DNA of 64,000 bases from positions 27,023,556 to 27,087,555 of the forward strand of contig CM034298.1 of the NCBI GenBank assembly GCA_019925795.1, read 5' to 3'. The translations under genes were made by a program, and so were the position numbers. Below, in pieces: positions 11,417 through 23,510 of the stretch; the first letter of the stretch is position 1, and the number at the start of each line of letters is the position of its first letter. This DNA comes from Dendrobium chrysotoxum (lineage: Eukaryota; Streptophyta; Magnoliopsida; Asparagales; Orchidaceae). The notes under the pieces were generated by a model. It did no database searches and was not told where the DNA came from. It was given only the letters and a program-made list of their open reading frames with translations.

Positions 11417-14400
11417 GTGTGTTTTCACACAATACCTCATGAGAGCATGTGGTACCTGGACAGCGGATGTTCTAGATATATGACTGGAGATGCAAGTCAG
11501 TTCATTTGGCTGGATGCCAGGGCTGGAGGCAAGGTTACACTTGGAGACAACACCACTAGGAGGGTGGTAGGTATAGGTATAATTGGTGATTAAAAGAATT
11601 TTATGATTGACAATATTTTACTTGTAGATAGATTGAAACATAACATGCTGAGTATCAGTTAGCTCTGTGACAAAGGATACAACATAAAATTCCTGCTCAC
11701 TTGCTGCATTATAAGCTTAAATAATAAAATTATTTTGCAGGGACAAAGGATCAACAATGTCTACATGCTAGATGTAAGTTGCTTTAAAGTTGATGTTTTA
11801 ATTTGCTTAAAAACTGCTACTGATGAGTCTTGGTTATGGCATAGGATATTGTGTCATGCCAGTATGAAAACCCTTAGGAGAGTCACCTAAAAGGACTTAG
11901 TTAGAGGTGTCTTCAAGCTTAAGTTCACTAAGGACCACCTGTGTGATTCCTGTCAATTAGGAAAGCAAGTTAGTCCTCCTTTCACTCTGTTAAGGACATT
12001 AGTACCTCTAAACCTTTAGAAGTCCTTCACATGGATCTCTTTGAACCCATTAACACTACTAGCTTAGGGGGGAAAGTCTATGGTTTTGTGATTATTGATG
12101 ATTACTGGAGGTTCTCTTGGATTAAATTTCTGTCACATAAATCTGAGTCATTTGATGAATTTAAGTCTTTCTCCACTTGGATTCAGAGGAAGTTAGGTTG
12201 TGAGATCTTGATTATTCATAGTGATCATGGTGGAGAGTTTAAAAATATGAAGTTTAGAACTTTCTGTGAGGAGCAAGGGATTAGTCACAATTTTTCAGCT
12301 CCTAGGACCCCTCAGCAGAACAGGGTAGCTGAAAGGAAGAACAGGACCTTAGTGGAAGCCGCTAGAGCCATGCTTGCTGAGTATTCACTTCCAAAATACT
12401 TTTGGGCTGAAGCGGTGAACACTTCTTGTTATGTGATGAATAGGGTGAATGTTAGATCCAATCTGAATAGGACATCTTATGAGATCATTAAGGGTAGAAC
12501 TCCAAACCTGTCCCACCTTCATGTCTTTGGCTGTAAGGTTTTCATTCTGAATAATAAGAAATCATCCTTAGGAAAGTTTAACCCCAAATCTGATGAAGGC
12601 GTGTTCCTAGGCTATTCTAGTGTGGGGAAATCCTTAAGGGTGTTTAATAAGATGACTTTGGTGGTGGAAGAGATAACTCATGTGGTGTTTGATAAATCTG
12701 ATTATAAGGTAACTAGAGTTGAGGAAGAAAAAGAGGTAGGGGAGATTGCCCAAGGGGTTAAAAATGTAAATCTGGAGGAAAGGATAGATCCTCAAAACAC
12801 TTTGCCTAGAGATTGGAGATATTCTTTGAGTCATCCTAAAGAACTGATCTTAGGAGACCATTCTAAAGGTGTTAGAACTAGGCATGGACTTAGGAAGGAA
12901 GTAAACCACTCTGCCTTTATCTCAATGACTGAACCCACCAACATCAATCAAGCCCTTTCTGATGAGTTTTGGATCTTAACTATGCAAGAGGAATTGAATT
13001 AATTTATAAGGAATGATGTCTGGGAGCTAGTAGAAAGACATAAAAATTAAAGTATAGTGGGAACCAAGTGGGTCTTTAAGAATAAGATGAATGATTCTGG
13101 TGTGGTGGTTAGGAATAAGGCAAGATTGGTGGCTAAGGGGTATAATCAGATTGAAGGGATTGATTTTGAGGAGACCTTTGCCCCTGTAGCTAGATTGGAA
13201 GCCATTAGGGTGCTACTAGCCTTTACCTGTTATAAGGGATTTAAGCTATTTCAAATGGATGTCAAGAATGCCTTTTTAAATGGAGTAATAAAAGAGGATA
13301 TTTTTGTAGAACAACCCCCAGGTTTTGAGAGTTCCCAATATCAAATCATGTTTACAAATTAAAAAGGCCTTATATGGATTGAAACAGGCAACCAGAGCTT
13401 GGTATGAGAGGCTTAGCACATTCCTATTAGAAAGAGAGTTTGTTAAGGGGAGCATAGACACCACCCTGTTTCTGAGGAGAGTAGGGGATGATTTACTCAT
13501 TGTCTAGATCTATATTGATGATATAATTTTTGGATCATCTGATGAACATTTATGTGATGAGTATTCTAAAACAATGAGTAAGGAGTTTGAGATGAGTATG
13601 ATGGGAGAGTTGTCCTTCTTTTTGGGGTTTAGCATAAGGCAAATGGATGATGGAACCTTTCTCAATCAATCTAAATACACTAAGGATATTTTGAAGAAAT
13701 ATGAAATGGACAAAGCCAAGCCAATCAACACTCCCATGAGCTCCTCTGTTTAGTTAGATAAGGATTCAAGTGGAAAATCTGTTGATCAGAAGAAGTATAG
13801 AGGAATAATTGGATCACTGCTTTACTTGACTGCTAGCCAACCTGATATTATGTTTAGTGTTTGCATTTATGCTTGGTTTCAAGCTGATCCTAAAGAGTCC
13901 CACCTGACTGTTGTTAAGAGAATTCTTAGATATCTTTTAGGGACCCCAAACCTAGGAATCTGGTACCCTAGGCACAACACCTCTTTTGAGATTATTGGAT
14001 ATTCTAATTATGACTTTGGAGGGTGTAGGGTAGATAAAAAGAGCACTTTTAAAAATTGTCAATTCATATGACAGTCTTTAGTCTCCTGGTCCAGTAGAAA
14101 ATAGAACTCAGTTGCACTTTCCACTGCTGAAGCTGAGTACATTACCTTAAGAAGTTATGTGGCCCAAGTTCTTTGGTTGAAGCAACAAGTCTTGGATTTA
14201 GGATTTCCTGTGGGCACAATTTTTGTTCTGTGTGATAATACTAGTGCCATCTACATTTCTAAGAATCCAATCCAACATTCTAGAACCAAACACATTGATA
14301 TAAGGCATCACTTCATTAGGGACCATATTACAAAAGGGGACATTGATCTACATCATATAGCGACTGAAAATTAGCTGGCTGACATATTTACTAAACCATT

Positions 14401-14461
14401 GGCCTTTGACTCATTCAGCATTTTGAGGATCAGATTAGGTGTGATTGACATAAATGCTTGA
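11417..14461 (+). pseudogene. pol: Element B pol polyprotein (PR-IN-RT-RNase H), disrupted
   Basis: Copia Pol. The protease motif (WYLDSGCSR) is near 11450-11480, GAG-pre-integrase near 11600-11850, and the integrase core (MDLFEPI, IHSDHGGEF, then QQNRVAERKNRT) lies in the 323-codon stretch 12031-13002. RT is at 13057-13700 with an IDDIIFG-type active site near 13515, and RNase H is at about 13960-14374. Breaks include stops near 11594, 11889, 13000, 13374 (frameshift), 13507, 13753 and 14072, plus TAG 14372-14374, which C and D share. The final stop is TGA 14459-14461. The reading frame opens after a TAG at 11414-11416 and differs from the gag frame. Confidence 0.9.
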
Positions 14462-15749
14462 TTCTGATTTATCTATTTTTCATTCTATTTCTGTTAGTTA
14501 GTTGGTTGATTTGATTATTTATTTTCTATTGATTTTTATTTTTTTGTAGATTTTTATTTTTATCTTGTTGTTAGTTTGATTCGAATATTTATTTTGATGC
14601 AATTTCCTGCTTGTTTTTTACTTACTATTTTATGCTTTTCAAAATCCGATCACTGCTCACAACTGCTGATAAATTGGATTTGTGACTAAAAATTTTGCCT
14701 TATTTTTTGGTTTGGAAGCTTGTAAGCAGTGATTGATTCCACTGGATCTATTAAAGGGAAGAAACATCGATGAATGTTTCTCTTCCTCTAACTCCTTTAA
14801 TGGTGTATTATTTCTTTTGGATAAAAATCATCTTCAAAATTAAAAAGTTGGTTTTTGAAATAGAGATCTATTTTATCTTTCTATAGTAATCTACCTCATA
14901 TAAATAGTATTTTCAAAGTTTTGAGTCATTGTTATGATTTTCTGAACCAAGTGATTGCACTTATCATACGATGTATGGTCTTTGTTTTGTGAATTACTCT
15001 TCCTTATTATGGAGAGTGAGTTTTGTCGTCTACTATGTCTGGAAGATAATTTCACAGTTGAGACTCTTTAATGATTATGAAAAGAAGAAAGCTTACAAAA
15101 AATGCGTAGTGCGCCAAACAAATTGAAAAAGAGGCACAAAATGAGACCAAAGCTAAAAAGATACGAAATATTGCCAAACTGAAAGATACATAAAGTGTAT
15201 CAAAAATTAAAAGATGTGCAAAGCGCCAAACAAATTGAAAAAGAGGCACAAAATGAGCCCAATCCAAGCTTTCTTCTCTTACAGATCGTTAAATGTCTTA
15301 GAAAAATCCATGCATCACTTAATATTTTCAAAAGCTTGAGTTTGAAAATCCTGATTTCTGATTTATTACGTTGTAATACTAATATATCAGATATTTTTTT
15401 GGAACGCGACTTGAAAGGATCTCTTTTCGAATCCAATTTCTTTTCTTCTGAATTAGATTTTTATTTTGAAAGGAATTTGCATCTATAAGGTGTCCGAGGT
15501 TGGAGTTAAGAAAGTCGATTTTCCAACTTTTCTGGATTTCAGTGCTGTCGATCGTCTTCTTATCAGTTTTTGAATTTAAAATCAAGGGAAAACTCTGATT
15601 TATTGGAGCAGATCGAAAATAAAATCGTTGTTTTTGTGTCTCTTGTTTCGAATTTTGTTTACTCTATTTTTGTTTTTCATTTTACTGTATATGTTTTTGG
15701 GATCCCTGATCTTTTATCTCCATCCTCCATCTTTTTCATTTTTTCTTCA
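14462..15749 (+). other. Element B pol-env spacer, proximal half
   Basis: Noncoding, T-rich. It holds two copies of a direct repeat of about 40 bp beginning GCGCCAAACAAATTG at 15111 and 15223, with a short inverted repeat GATACATAAAGTGTATC between them (15184). TTCTTCTCTTACAG at 15271-15284 resembles a 3' splice site. The same order of parts is kept in C and D, so it is likely functional sequence of the element rather than filler. Confidence 0.65.
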
Positions 15750-16275
15750 CATTGTCCTGGACGATCCCCACATCATCTTGGATGATCTTCTTCGTCCTGG
15801 ATGATCCATACATTATCCTAGATGATCCCTTCAAATCATTCCCACTCTGATCATACTGCTGAGATGTATCAATTATTGATGATCGTCCTGGATGATCCTT
15901 CCATCATCCTGGACGATATGATCCATACTTTCTGATCCTGATCAAATGGCTGAGAATGCACCAATTATTATTCATCATCCTGGACGATCCACCTTATTAT
16001 CCCATACGATCCACATGTCAGCAGGTGGATGATTCAAATTCGGCCCTTCCTATACATTGATTGCATATCATCCTAGACGATCCACCTAATCATCCTGGAT
16101 GATACCTTTCATCAACGGTCATCCAGCTTCACTCCTTGGGATGATCGCCTGTCTCTAATCATCCTGGATGATCTCTGATCGTCCTGGACGATCCGACTGC
16201 CTTTTTGACCAATCGTCCTTGCCGTCATAATTACTCCTATCATCCTGGACGATCATGCGATCGTACGGGAGAATC
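15750..16275 (+). promoter_or_regulatory. Second palindrome array upstream of element B env-like ORF
   Basis: About a dozen copies of the GATCGTCCNGGACGATC-type palindrome seen in U3, here between pol and the env-like ORF. It starts with cattgtcctggacgatc and ends with gatcgtacgggagaatc. A TATA-like TATTTAAA follows at 16287-16294, about 60 bp before the env-like ATG. The arrangement copies that of the LTR promoter. Confidence 0.75.
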
Positions 16276-16286
16276 TGGTCAAATTC

Positions 16287-16294
16287 TATTTAAA
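16287..16294 (+). promoter_or_regulatory. Candidate TATA box for element B env-like ORF
   Basis: TATTTAAA, conserved in place in C (28426-28433) and as TTATAAAC in D (41560-41567). It lies 62-70 bp upstream of the env-like start codon. Confidence 0.5.
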
Positions 16295-16355
16295 CATCCA
16301 TTTTCTTCAGCTTTCTTCACACCTCTCCTTTCATACTTCCTCTCTTGTGTTTCTA

Positions 16356-17482
16356 ATGGCTGGTGGGAAGCGTTCTAGGCAAAAGGGTATGAGCTCCTCA
16401 TGGGGAAATGTTGATCCCAGCTTTTCAAATGCAGCCGATCAGGCTCCCTTCGAACGATATCTCAAAGTGGGAATCACACGGTCCAAAATTATAAACCCTC
16501 GCACTCTTAGCTACCCTATCCTAGATTTGTTTACGCATACCTCCCTCACCTTCATCCTCACCCTGGCCTTCCCATTTAGCCTTAAACTTCTCCAAGTCTT
16601 CTTCGCAAATCTTTGCATCACTGCTGACTACTCCACCCTTCACTCCTATGTTAATCAGCGACCTGTAAAACTCACATCCTAGAATTTTCATAATATCCTT
16701 CATATCTCTGTCACCGGTGACAAACTCCACACCCTTATTTCTGATCCTGATTATGATTGGAGTGTCGCCAATCACTTCCTTAGAAATACCAACGCACCCT
16801 ACCACAATAATGCTTGCACTTCCCTCCTTAAGGATGCCCATACCATTTAACATGTCCTTCGTTCTTCCATCATCCCAAAGGCTGGGGATCACATTCACAT
16901 CACCCCTTTACTTTCTCTGACCACCTATTACATCATGGCCCACCGGGAATTCAATGCCACTGATCCTCTTTTTCGCTATATCGAGCATCTCACTACCATT
17001 AGGGATCCGGGCCATAGACGATGCCCAAATCTAGCACTAGGACACATCATTGCATACTCTTTAGAGACCAAATATGATCTATAATATCTAATCCCTGCCA
17101 ATGTCCCTCCTTCCTACTTCACAAATAATTCCTTCCATGTACTCCACAGTACTCGACTACATCCGGAGCCCACCCCGGATGTTGAGGAGGAAGAAGATGT
17201 TCCTATTTCTGTACCTGATGCACCTGCTCCCCTTCATATTGCATCCCCTTTTGATCATCTGGTGCAGCGTTGAACCAGTGGGAGGCCTGATTTGATTTTT
17301 ATATTGCTGCCCAAGAGCAGCAGCACACTGAGGATCTGTAGCGCTTTAATGACTGTATTTCTCAGCAGCAATAGTAGCACGAACAAGACATTGCCTGGTT
17401 TGGAGCACACTTCACCACCATTCATAGTTACTTTACGCCACCACCACCTCCTCCTTCTGATTAGGATCTGCCTCCATTTTAG
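16356..17482 (+). pseudogene. Element B env-like ORF (putative plant transposon protein), disrupted
   Basis: Starts MAGGKRSRQKG (ATG 16356) and ends at TAG 17480-17482. Basic N-terminus, then a conserved globular part (PRTLSYPILDLF..TSLTFILTLAFPF, later HNNACTSLLKDA and the H-x-TTIRD region), an acidic and proline-rich linker, a glutamine-rich stretch and a proline run. An in-frame TAG at 16680-16682 and a shift near 17270 break it. The family accompanies Sirevirus pol genes. The 'envelope' label is historical; there is no signal peptide, and the hydrophobic FILTLAFPF segment is short. Confidence 0.82.
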
Positions 17483-17757
17483 TTCTGTGTTTTGTGCTAC
17501 TTTCTATCTGTACTGTTGTGCCTGTTCCTCCTCCTCTTTGTGATGTCAAAAGGGAGAGTTAGTTGTAGTAGTTTTTGTTTTATGTATTGATCTTATTTTG
17601 TGTTATTTATTTCATTTATAGTTATTTTCCTGTATAATTCTAGTTGTTCAGCAAAATTTGGAAAGATATTTGTTTTTTGTATGTGTGTTGGTTAACTCCT
17701 GGTTATTTTATTTTAAACTACTACACTAATATTTTCCATCATCAAAAAGGGAGAGAT
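17483..17757 (+). other. Element B 3' noncoding region with two polypurine tracts
   Basis: AAAAGGGAGAG at 17548-17558, preceded by TGATGTC, and AAAAAGGGAGAGAT at 17744-17757, preceded by CATCATC. The second abuts the 3' LTR and is the expected plus-strand primer. The first is a repeat of it about 200 bp upstream. Confidence 0.75.
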
Positions 17758-19448
17758 TATTACAAATCTGGTTTCAAAAAGTATAGTTTTGATGATGACA
17801 AATATGTTTGTATTCTGTTTTGCTTGGCTAACCCATTTCAGGTACAAAAGATCAAAAGCAACTCAAGCCAACTCAAGATCAGATCCAAGTGTGTCTAAAT
17901 GTAATATTTTCCTTTTCTTGAGTCAAATGTAATGTAACAGATCTCCTAGCTAAGTAACCTTGCACACACACACTCAAGGGGAGAGCTTGAGTGAATTAGA
18001 GTTTCTGTTCAATTTTTGTTCAGATCATCCTAGACGATATTCACATCATCCTGAACGATCAAGTGAAAACTAAAACCCTAATTAGGGCGACCAAGTTAAG
18101 TCTGTCTGATTAAGCCGATCATCCTGGACGATCCATCCAACGTATGGGATGATAGGCTCAAATCAAAAATTCTTAGCCGCTAGATCAAGTTAGGTAAGTT
18201 TTATTTTTAGAGATTTGATCTGATCATCCCGGATGATACGTGTATCATCCTGGATGATCCATAACAATTATGCCTAAATGAGTCTGGTGATTAAGGAAAG
18301 AAATTAATATATCATTGATACGATCATATCATCCAGGACAATCATGATCGTCCAGTGTGTTTCACGTGTACGTCCAGAGCTGTGCTCAGGATGATTTTGG
18401 CACTTTTTGAACTAATTGTAGAGGATGATAGACATATCATCCTGGACGATCAAGTCATTTTTGGATCGTCCAGCACAAGTTCCTCTAGACAACCAGAGCG
18501 ATCTTCTAGACGAAATTCCTAAATTTACACTAATCTTCCCAGACGATCGCAGAATCGTACGGGACGATCTGAACAACTTTTTCTACTTATCGTTCAAAAG
18601 AGCCAGATCGTCCAGGCTGAAATAGGTGATTTTAAACTGATCGTACATGATGATTTATCGAACGTCCTGGACGATATTGGCCGACCAGTTGAGATTTAGG
18701 ATAAATTTTGAGCCCTCCTATAAAAGATCTTTTTCTTCCAACAAGAAAAATCTTTTGCCACTTTCCTTTTGAGAGAAACCTTAAGAGAGAGAGAGAGAGA
18801 GCTTGGGAGAGAGAGAGGATCTTGTGAGGGGGAGTTTATGATAGATTCACAAAGGTTGCTCCAAGCAAGGATCAGAGTCATCTTCTCCATTCATCATCTC
18901 TCATCTTGTCGGTGTTTTCTGTGGGAGGATCGTTTGCAAGAAGATCTGGGTTCTCTGCCCGCTTCAGGAGGAAGCGAATGGAGTTCAGGTTCTCTGCCTG
19001 CTTCAGGAGGAAGTGAAAGAAGTCTGGGTTCTCTGCCTGCTTCAGGAGGAAGTGCAAGGATTTAGGTTCTCTACCTCACCGGGTTGGTGGAAAAGAGTTT
19101 TGTACAGGCTTCTCCGCCTTGCTGTGGGATCAGAAAGAGAGTCACTCTTGTGTTAGTGCAATACCCGGAGGGAAGGCTCCAGGGAGTGGACGTAGGTCAA
19201 GTTGACCGAACCACTATAAAATCCGGTGTGCTCTTTCTTATTATTTTCTGTACTTTATATTTCTATTATTAACTGCTTGGGTGAAATCTGTGGTTGATCT
19301 TTTTATTTTTGTGTTTACTTATTTCTGCTGCAAATTATTGAAAAGATCTTTCCTGTTGCTCACGAATTTTAAAATAACCAATTCACCCCCCCTCTTGGTT
19401 AGCCTCGGGACTAGTTCATCAGGGCTTAACATCCCTATTAAACTTTCA
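17758..19448 (+). repeat. Element B 3' LTR
   Basis: Starts TATTACAAATC (TGTTGC mutated by two G-to-A changes) and ends AACTTTCA, followed by AAAAG. Holds the palindrome array (about 18024-18680), TATAAAAG at 18719-18726, a GA repeat, the minisatellite (about 18945-19075) and GGTCAAGTTGACC at 19195-19207. Length 1691 bp. Confidence 0.92.
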
Positions 19449-19453
19449 AAAAG
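19449..19453. repeat. Target-site duplication of element B, right copy (AAAAG)
   Basis: AAAAG immediately after the final CA of the B 3' LTR, identical to 7832-7836. Confidence 0.9.
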
Positions 19454-19863
19454 TTTATTATCATGAAGATGAATTTTTAATCTAGATTATTTTACTTCTT
19501 TTATTCCTTCATAAGTAATTCGGAGTTTGTCCAAAATCTCTTTACCAGTTGAATAAGTAGAAACACGCATATAATCTTTAAATTTTAAAGCACAGAAAAA
19601 ATAGTTCAAACATTTGGCATTCGGTTGGGATAAATCTCTATCATAAGTACTCTATTCAAAAAAAGGTATTTCAGTTTTAATGCCATTTATTAATCTAAAG
19701 GTGAAGAATGTCCTTCTTGAACTAACATCCACATGCGATAATCAATTGATTGAAAAAAGATGGACATGCAAATATTCCAAAAATCAAAAGGAATATTATC
19801 AAATAAAGGTGGTCATGTAATTGAATATCCTTCTACAGTATTATGATTACCAAAATTAGCCAT
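19454..19863 (-). pseudogene. gag: Element A gag, N-terminal part, decayed
   Basis: Continuation of A gag beyond insertion B. The start codon (complement of CAT 19861-19863) is followed by codons for MANFGN-like sequence, then the N-terminal capsid half with ITRPPLFD..PFDFW-type residues. Stops are present. It joins to 7831-6469 once B and one copy of its AAAAG duplication are removed. Confidence 0.8.
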
Positions 19864-19903
19864 TTATCTTTTTCAAAAGTTTTCTAAAACTTAATTTATG
19901 AAT

Positions 19904-19920
19904 CCTACTTTGATACAACT
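19904..19920 (-). promoter_or_regulatory. Element A primer binding site, degenerate
   Basis: Minus strand reads AGTTGTATCAAAGTAGG, a mutated form of AGTGGTATCAGAGCGGG seen in element D. It borders the first six bases of the A 5' LTR (19921-19926), where element C then inserted. Confidence 0.7.
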
Positions 19921-19921
19921 T

Positions 19922-19926
19922 GAAAG
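19922..19926. repeat. Target-site duplication of element C, left copy (GAAAG)
   Basis: GAAAG next to the C 5' LTR, repeated at 31512-31516 after the C 3' LTR. Confidence 0.9.
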
Positions 19927-21630
19927 TGTTGCAAATCAGGTTTCAAAAAATACAGTTTTGATAATGACAAACATGTTTGTATTCTGTTTTGCTTGGCTAA
20001 CCCTTTTTAGGTACAAAAGATCAAAAGCAACTCAAACAAACTCAAGATCAGGTCTAAGTGTGTCTAATGTACTGTTTTCCTTTTCTTGAGTCAATTGTAA
20101 TGTAACTGATCCCTAGCTAAGTAACCTTACACATACACACTCAGGGGTAGAGCTTGAGTGAATTAGAGCTTCTATTCAATTTTTGTTCAGATCGTCCTAA
20201 ACGACATTCACATTATCCTGGATGATCAAGTGAAAATAGAAACCCTAATTAGGGCGACCAAGTTAAGTGTATCTGATTAAGCATATCGTCCTGGATGATC
20301 CATACATCGTACGGGACAATATGCTCAAATCAAAAATTCTCAGCCGCCAGATCAAGTTAGGCAAGTTTTATTTTTAGAGATTTGATCTGATCGTCCTGGA
20401 TGATACTTGTATCATCCTGAACAATCCAGTACAATCATGCATAAATTACTCTGGTGATTAAGAAAAGCAATTAATATTTAATTAATACGATCACATCGTC
20501 CGGGATGATTGTAAGATTGTCTAGGACGATCAAGATCGTCCAGTGTATTTCAGTTATACGTCCAGAGCGGTGCTCAGGATGATTTAGGCACTTTTTATTC
20601 TAATAGTATAGGACGATATCAGTATCATCCTGGACGATCAAGTCATTTTTGGATCATCCAGCACAAGTTCCTCTGGACGACCAGAGTGGTCTTCTAGATA
20701 AAATTCCTGGATTTACACTAATCGTCCCGGACGATCGCAAATTTATACGCGATGATATGATCAACTTTTTCAACTGATCTTCCAGAAGAGTCAGATTGTC
20801 CAAGCTGAAATAGGTTATTTTGAACTAATCGTACAGGATGATATTTCTATCGTCCTGGACAATTCTTGCCGACCAGTTGAGACTTAGGGTAATTTTAGAG
20901 CCCTCCTTTAAAAGATATTTTTCTACCAATAAGAAAAATCTTTTGTCACTTTCCTTTATAGAGAAACCCTAGAGAGAGAGAGTTTGGGAGAGATAGAGAG
21001 GATCTTGTGAGGAGGAGTTTGTGAGGGATTCACAAAGGTTGCTCCAAGAAAGGATCAGAGTCGTCTTCTCCGCTCATCATCTCTGGTCTTGTTAGTGTCT
21101 CTTGGGAGGATTATCGACAAGAAGATCCGGGTTCTCTGCCCGCTTCAGGAGGAAGAAAAAGGAGTTCAGGTTCTCTGCCTACTTCAGGAGGAAGTGAAAG
21201 GAGTCCGAGGTTCTCTTCCTACTTTAGGAGGAAGCAAAATGAGGTTAGGTTCTCTGCCTCACCGTATCGGTGGAAAGGAGTTTTTGTACAGGCTTCTCCG
21301 CCTTGCTGTGGGAGCAAAAAGAGAGTCACTTTGAGTTTGTGCAATACCCAGAGGGGAGGCTCTGGGGAGTGGACGTAGGTCAAGTTGACCGAACCACTAT
21401 AAAATTTGGTGTGTTCTTTCTAATTATTTTATGCACTTTAGTTTTCTGTTATGAACTGCTTGGGTGAAATCTGTGGTTAATCTTTTTGTTTATGTGTTTA
21501 CTTGTTTTCGCTGCAAATCATCGAAAAGATTATTCCTGTTACTCTCAAATTTTTAAATAACTAATTCACCCCCCTCTTGGTTAGCCTCGGGACTAGTTCA
21601 TCAGGGCTTAACATCCCTATCAAACTTTCA
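19927..21630 (+). repeat. Element C 5' LTR
   Basis: TGTTGCAAATC to AAACTTTCA. Palindrome array about 20190-20860, GA tract near 20972-21000, minisatellite about 21125-21260, GGTCAAGTTGACC at 21378-21390, 6-base C run near 21570. Length 1704 bp. Confidence 0.92.
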
Positions 21631-21632
21631 AG

Positions 21633-21644
21633 TTGTATTAGAGC
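21633..21644 (+). promoter_or_regulatory. Element C primer binding site
   Basis: TTGTATTAGAGC, two changes from TGGTATCAGAGC (initiator Met-tRNA complement), located two bases after the LTR. Confidence 0.75.
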
Positions 21645-21686
21645 GGGATTCAAAAATTTAAGTTTAAAAACTTTTGAATTTGATCC

Positions 21687-23499
21687 ATAGCTAACTTTGG
21701 TAATCATAATACTACTGAAAGTTATTCAATTACACGACCACCATTGTTTGATAACATACCTTTTGATTTTTGGAAAACTCGCATGTCCACTTTTCTTCAA
21801 TCAATTGATTATCACATGTAAATGCTTGTTAAGGATGGATATGTGCCACCTTTTAGAATGATTAATAATATTAAAAATGAACTGCCTTTCACTGATTGGA
21901 CTTTTGATGATCATGACTTAGCATAATTGAATGCCAAATATTTAAACTATTTTTTCTGTGTTTTAAAATCTGAGGATTACATGCGTGCTTCTACTTGTAC
22001 AACCGGCAAAGAGATTTGGGATAGATTATGCATCACTTATAAAGGTACAACTGAAGTCAAACAGTCTAGGTTAAACATTTTGCTTCATGACTACAAACAT
22101 TTTTGCATGAAACCTACTGAATCCATTTCTGAAATATATACAAAGTTCACTCAAATTATCACTTCTTTGCATGCCACAGGAAGAGAGCTTACAAACTACG
22201 AAAGAGTGAACAAAATTCTTAGATGTTTGCCTTCTTCGTATGATGCTAGGATAACTGCAATCACTGAATCTAAAGATTTGAATACTTACTCTATTGATAG
22301 CTTACTTAGATCACTCATTGCTTACGAGCAAGGGGTGAATCAAAGACAGCTTGGTGCAGGTGAAAAGAAAAAGGAGAAAATAGTGGCACTGAAGGCCAAC
22401 GATAGTGATTCTAGTACCTCTGGGTCTGATAATGATGACATTGCCTTAATCACTAGGCAATTCAAAAGCTTTCTAAGGAAGAAATACAAGAACTTTCAGA
22501 AGTGGAACAAGGGTAAGTCCAGCAAGAATTTTAAAGGTTCATCTGATACTATTTATTTTGAATACAGGAAACCTGGACACATTAAGGCTGATTATCCTAT
22601 ACTTAAAGCTCACCCAAGAAAGGAGAAGGGTGAGGAGAAACATAAGTTTAGGAAGGATAAGAAGCAGATTCAGAAGGCATTCTAGGCAGATTCTACATCC
22701 AAGTCCTTTGAGACTGAAGCTGAGGAGGAGACTACAAATTTGTGTCTGATGGCGAATGATCATCCTGAACAATCTGATCAAGAAGAGGTATATGAGTTTA
22801 CTTACGAGCAATTATTTGAAGTGTCTGAAAGAATTCATGCATCGTATAGGAAGCTTAAGAAAACTCATGCTAGCCTGAAACTAGAATTTTTGAATTTACA
22901 AAAAGAGCATAAAATTTTAATTAAAAATCATTTTACTGTTGATTGCAATCACATGTCTTTACCTGATGAATTTGATGAACTGAACAAAAAGCATTTTGAT
23001 TTAATTGTTGAACATGATTTACTGAAAACCTCGCATGTTGATTTAGAGAAAGCTTTCAAAGAATTAGACAATCTGGCATGTGAAGTGGAGAGTAGCAATG
23101 GTGCATTGAAATTTAAAATTGTAAGTCTTAATGATGAGAATGAATTTCTTAAAGTTAAAATTAGTGCTTTTGAGAAAAATGAAACACCTCCTACTTTTGC
23201 ACAGTTCTATGCACCTCCACCTTTTGAAGAATCTGTTTCAAAATCATCAATGCATGTTTCATACAAACCTATGAAGAGGCACTATCACCCATGTAGATTA
23301 GTTAATCCTTTTCCTGGTGTTAGATGTTTTTCTTTTGGCATGTTAGGACACATTTCCCACACCTGCATTATTCACCGTAGTACACATTGGGTGTGGAGGC
23401 CCAAATTGCTTATTTCACAGCACAGCACACATGCATTACAAACTTCTTTTCATAAGAAGGAAACTCAAATCTGTTTGGGTTCCTAAATCTGAAGTTTGA
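21687..23499 (+). pseudogene. gag: Element C gag, disrupted
   Basis: Same architecture as B and D gag, but the start codon is ATA (21687-21689). In-frame stops occur near 21818 (TGG to TAA), 21923 (CAA to TAA) and 22683-22685 (TGG to TAG, shared with B). A one-base insertion near 23465 scrambles the last residues before TGA 23497-23499. The first zinc knuckle has lost both N-terminal cysteines (C-F-E-C read as Y-F-E-Y, about 22552-22566), and the second keeps only one of its first two cysteines (C-F-S-F). The capsid domain and coiled-coil-like region remain readable. Confidence 0.88.
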
Positions 23500-23510
23500 T
23501 GATTTTGTAG

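Larger units (their letters stand above)
7837..19448 (+). mobile_element. Element B: complete Sirevirus-type copia element
   Basis: About 11.6 kb with two LTRs (7837-9541, 17758-19448), a slightly altered Met-tRNA primer site, gag, pol, an env-like ORF and two polypurine tracts, flanked by AAAAG duplications. It sits inside gag of element A in the opposite orientation. By eye its LTRs differ at about one base in twenty, so it is older than D. All three ORFs are broken. Confidence 0.93.
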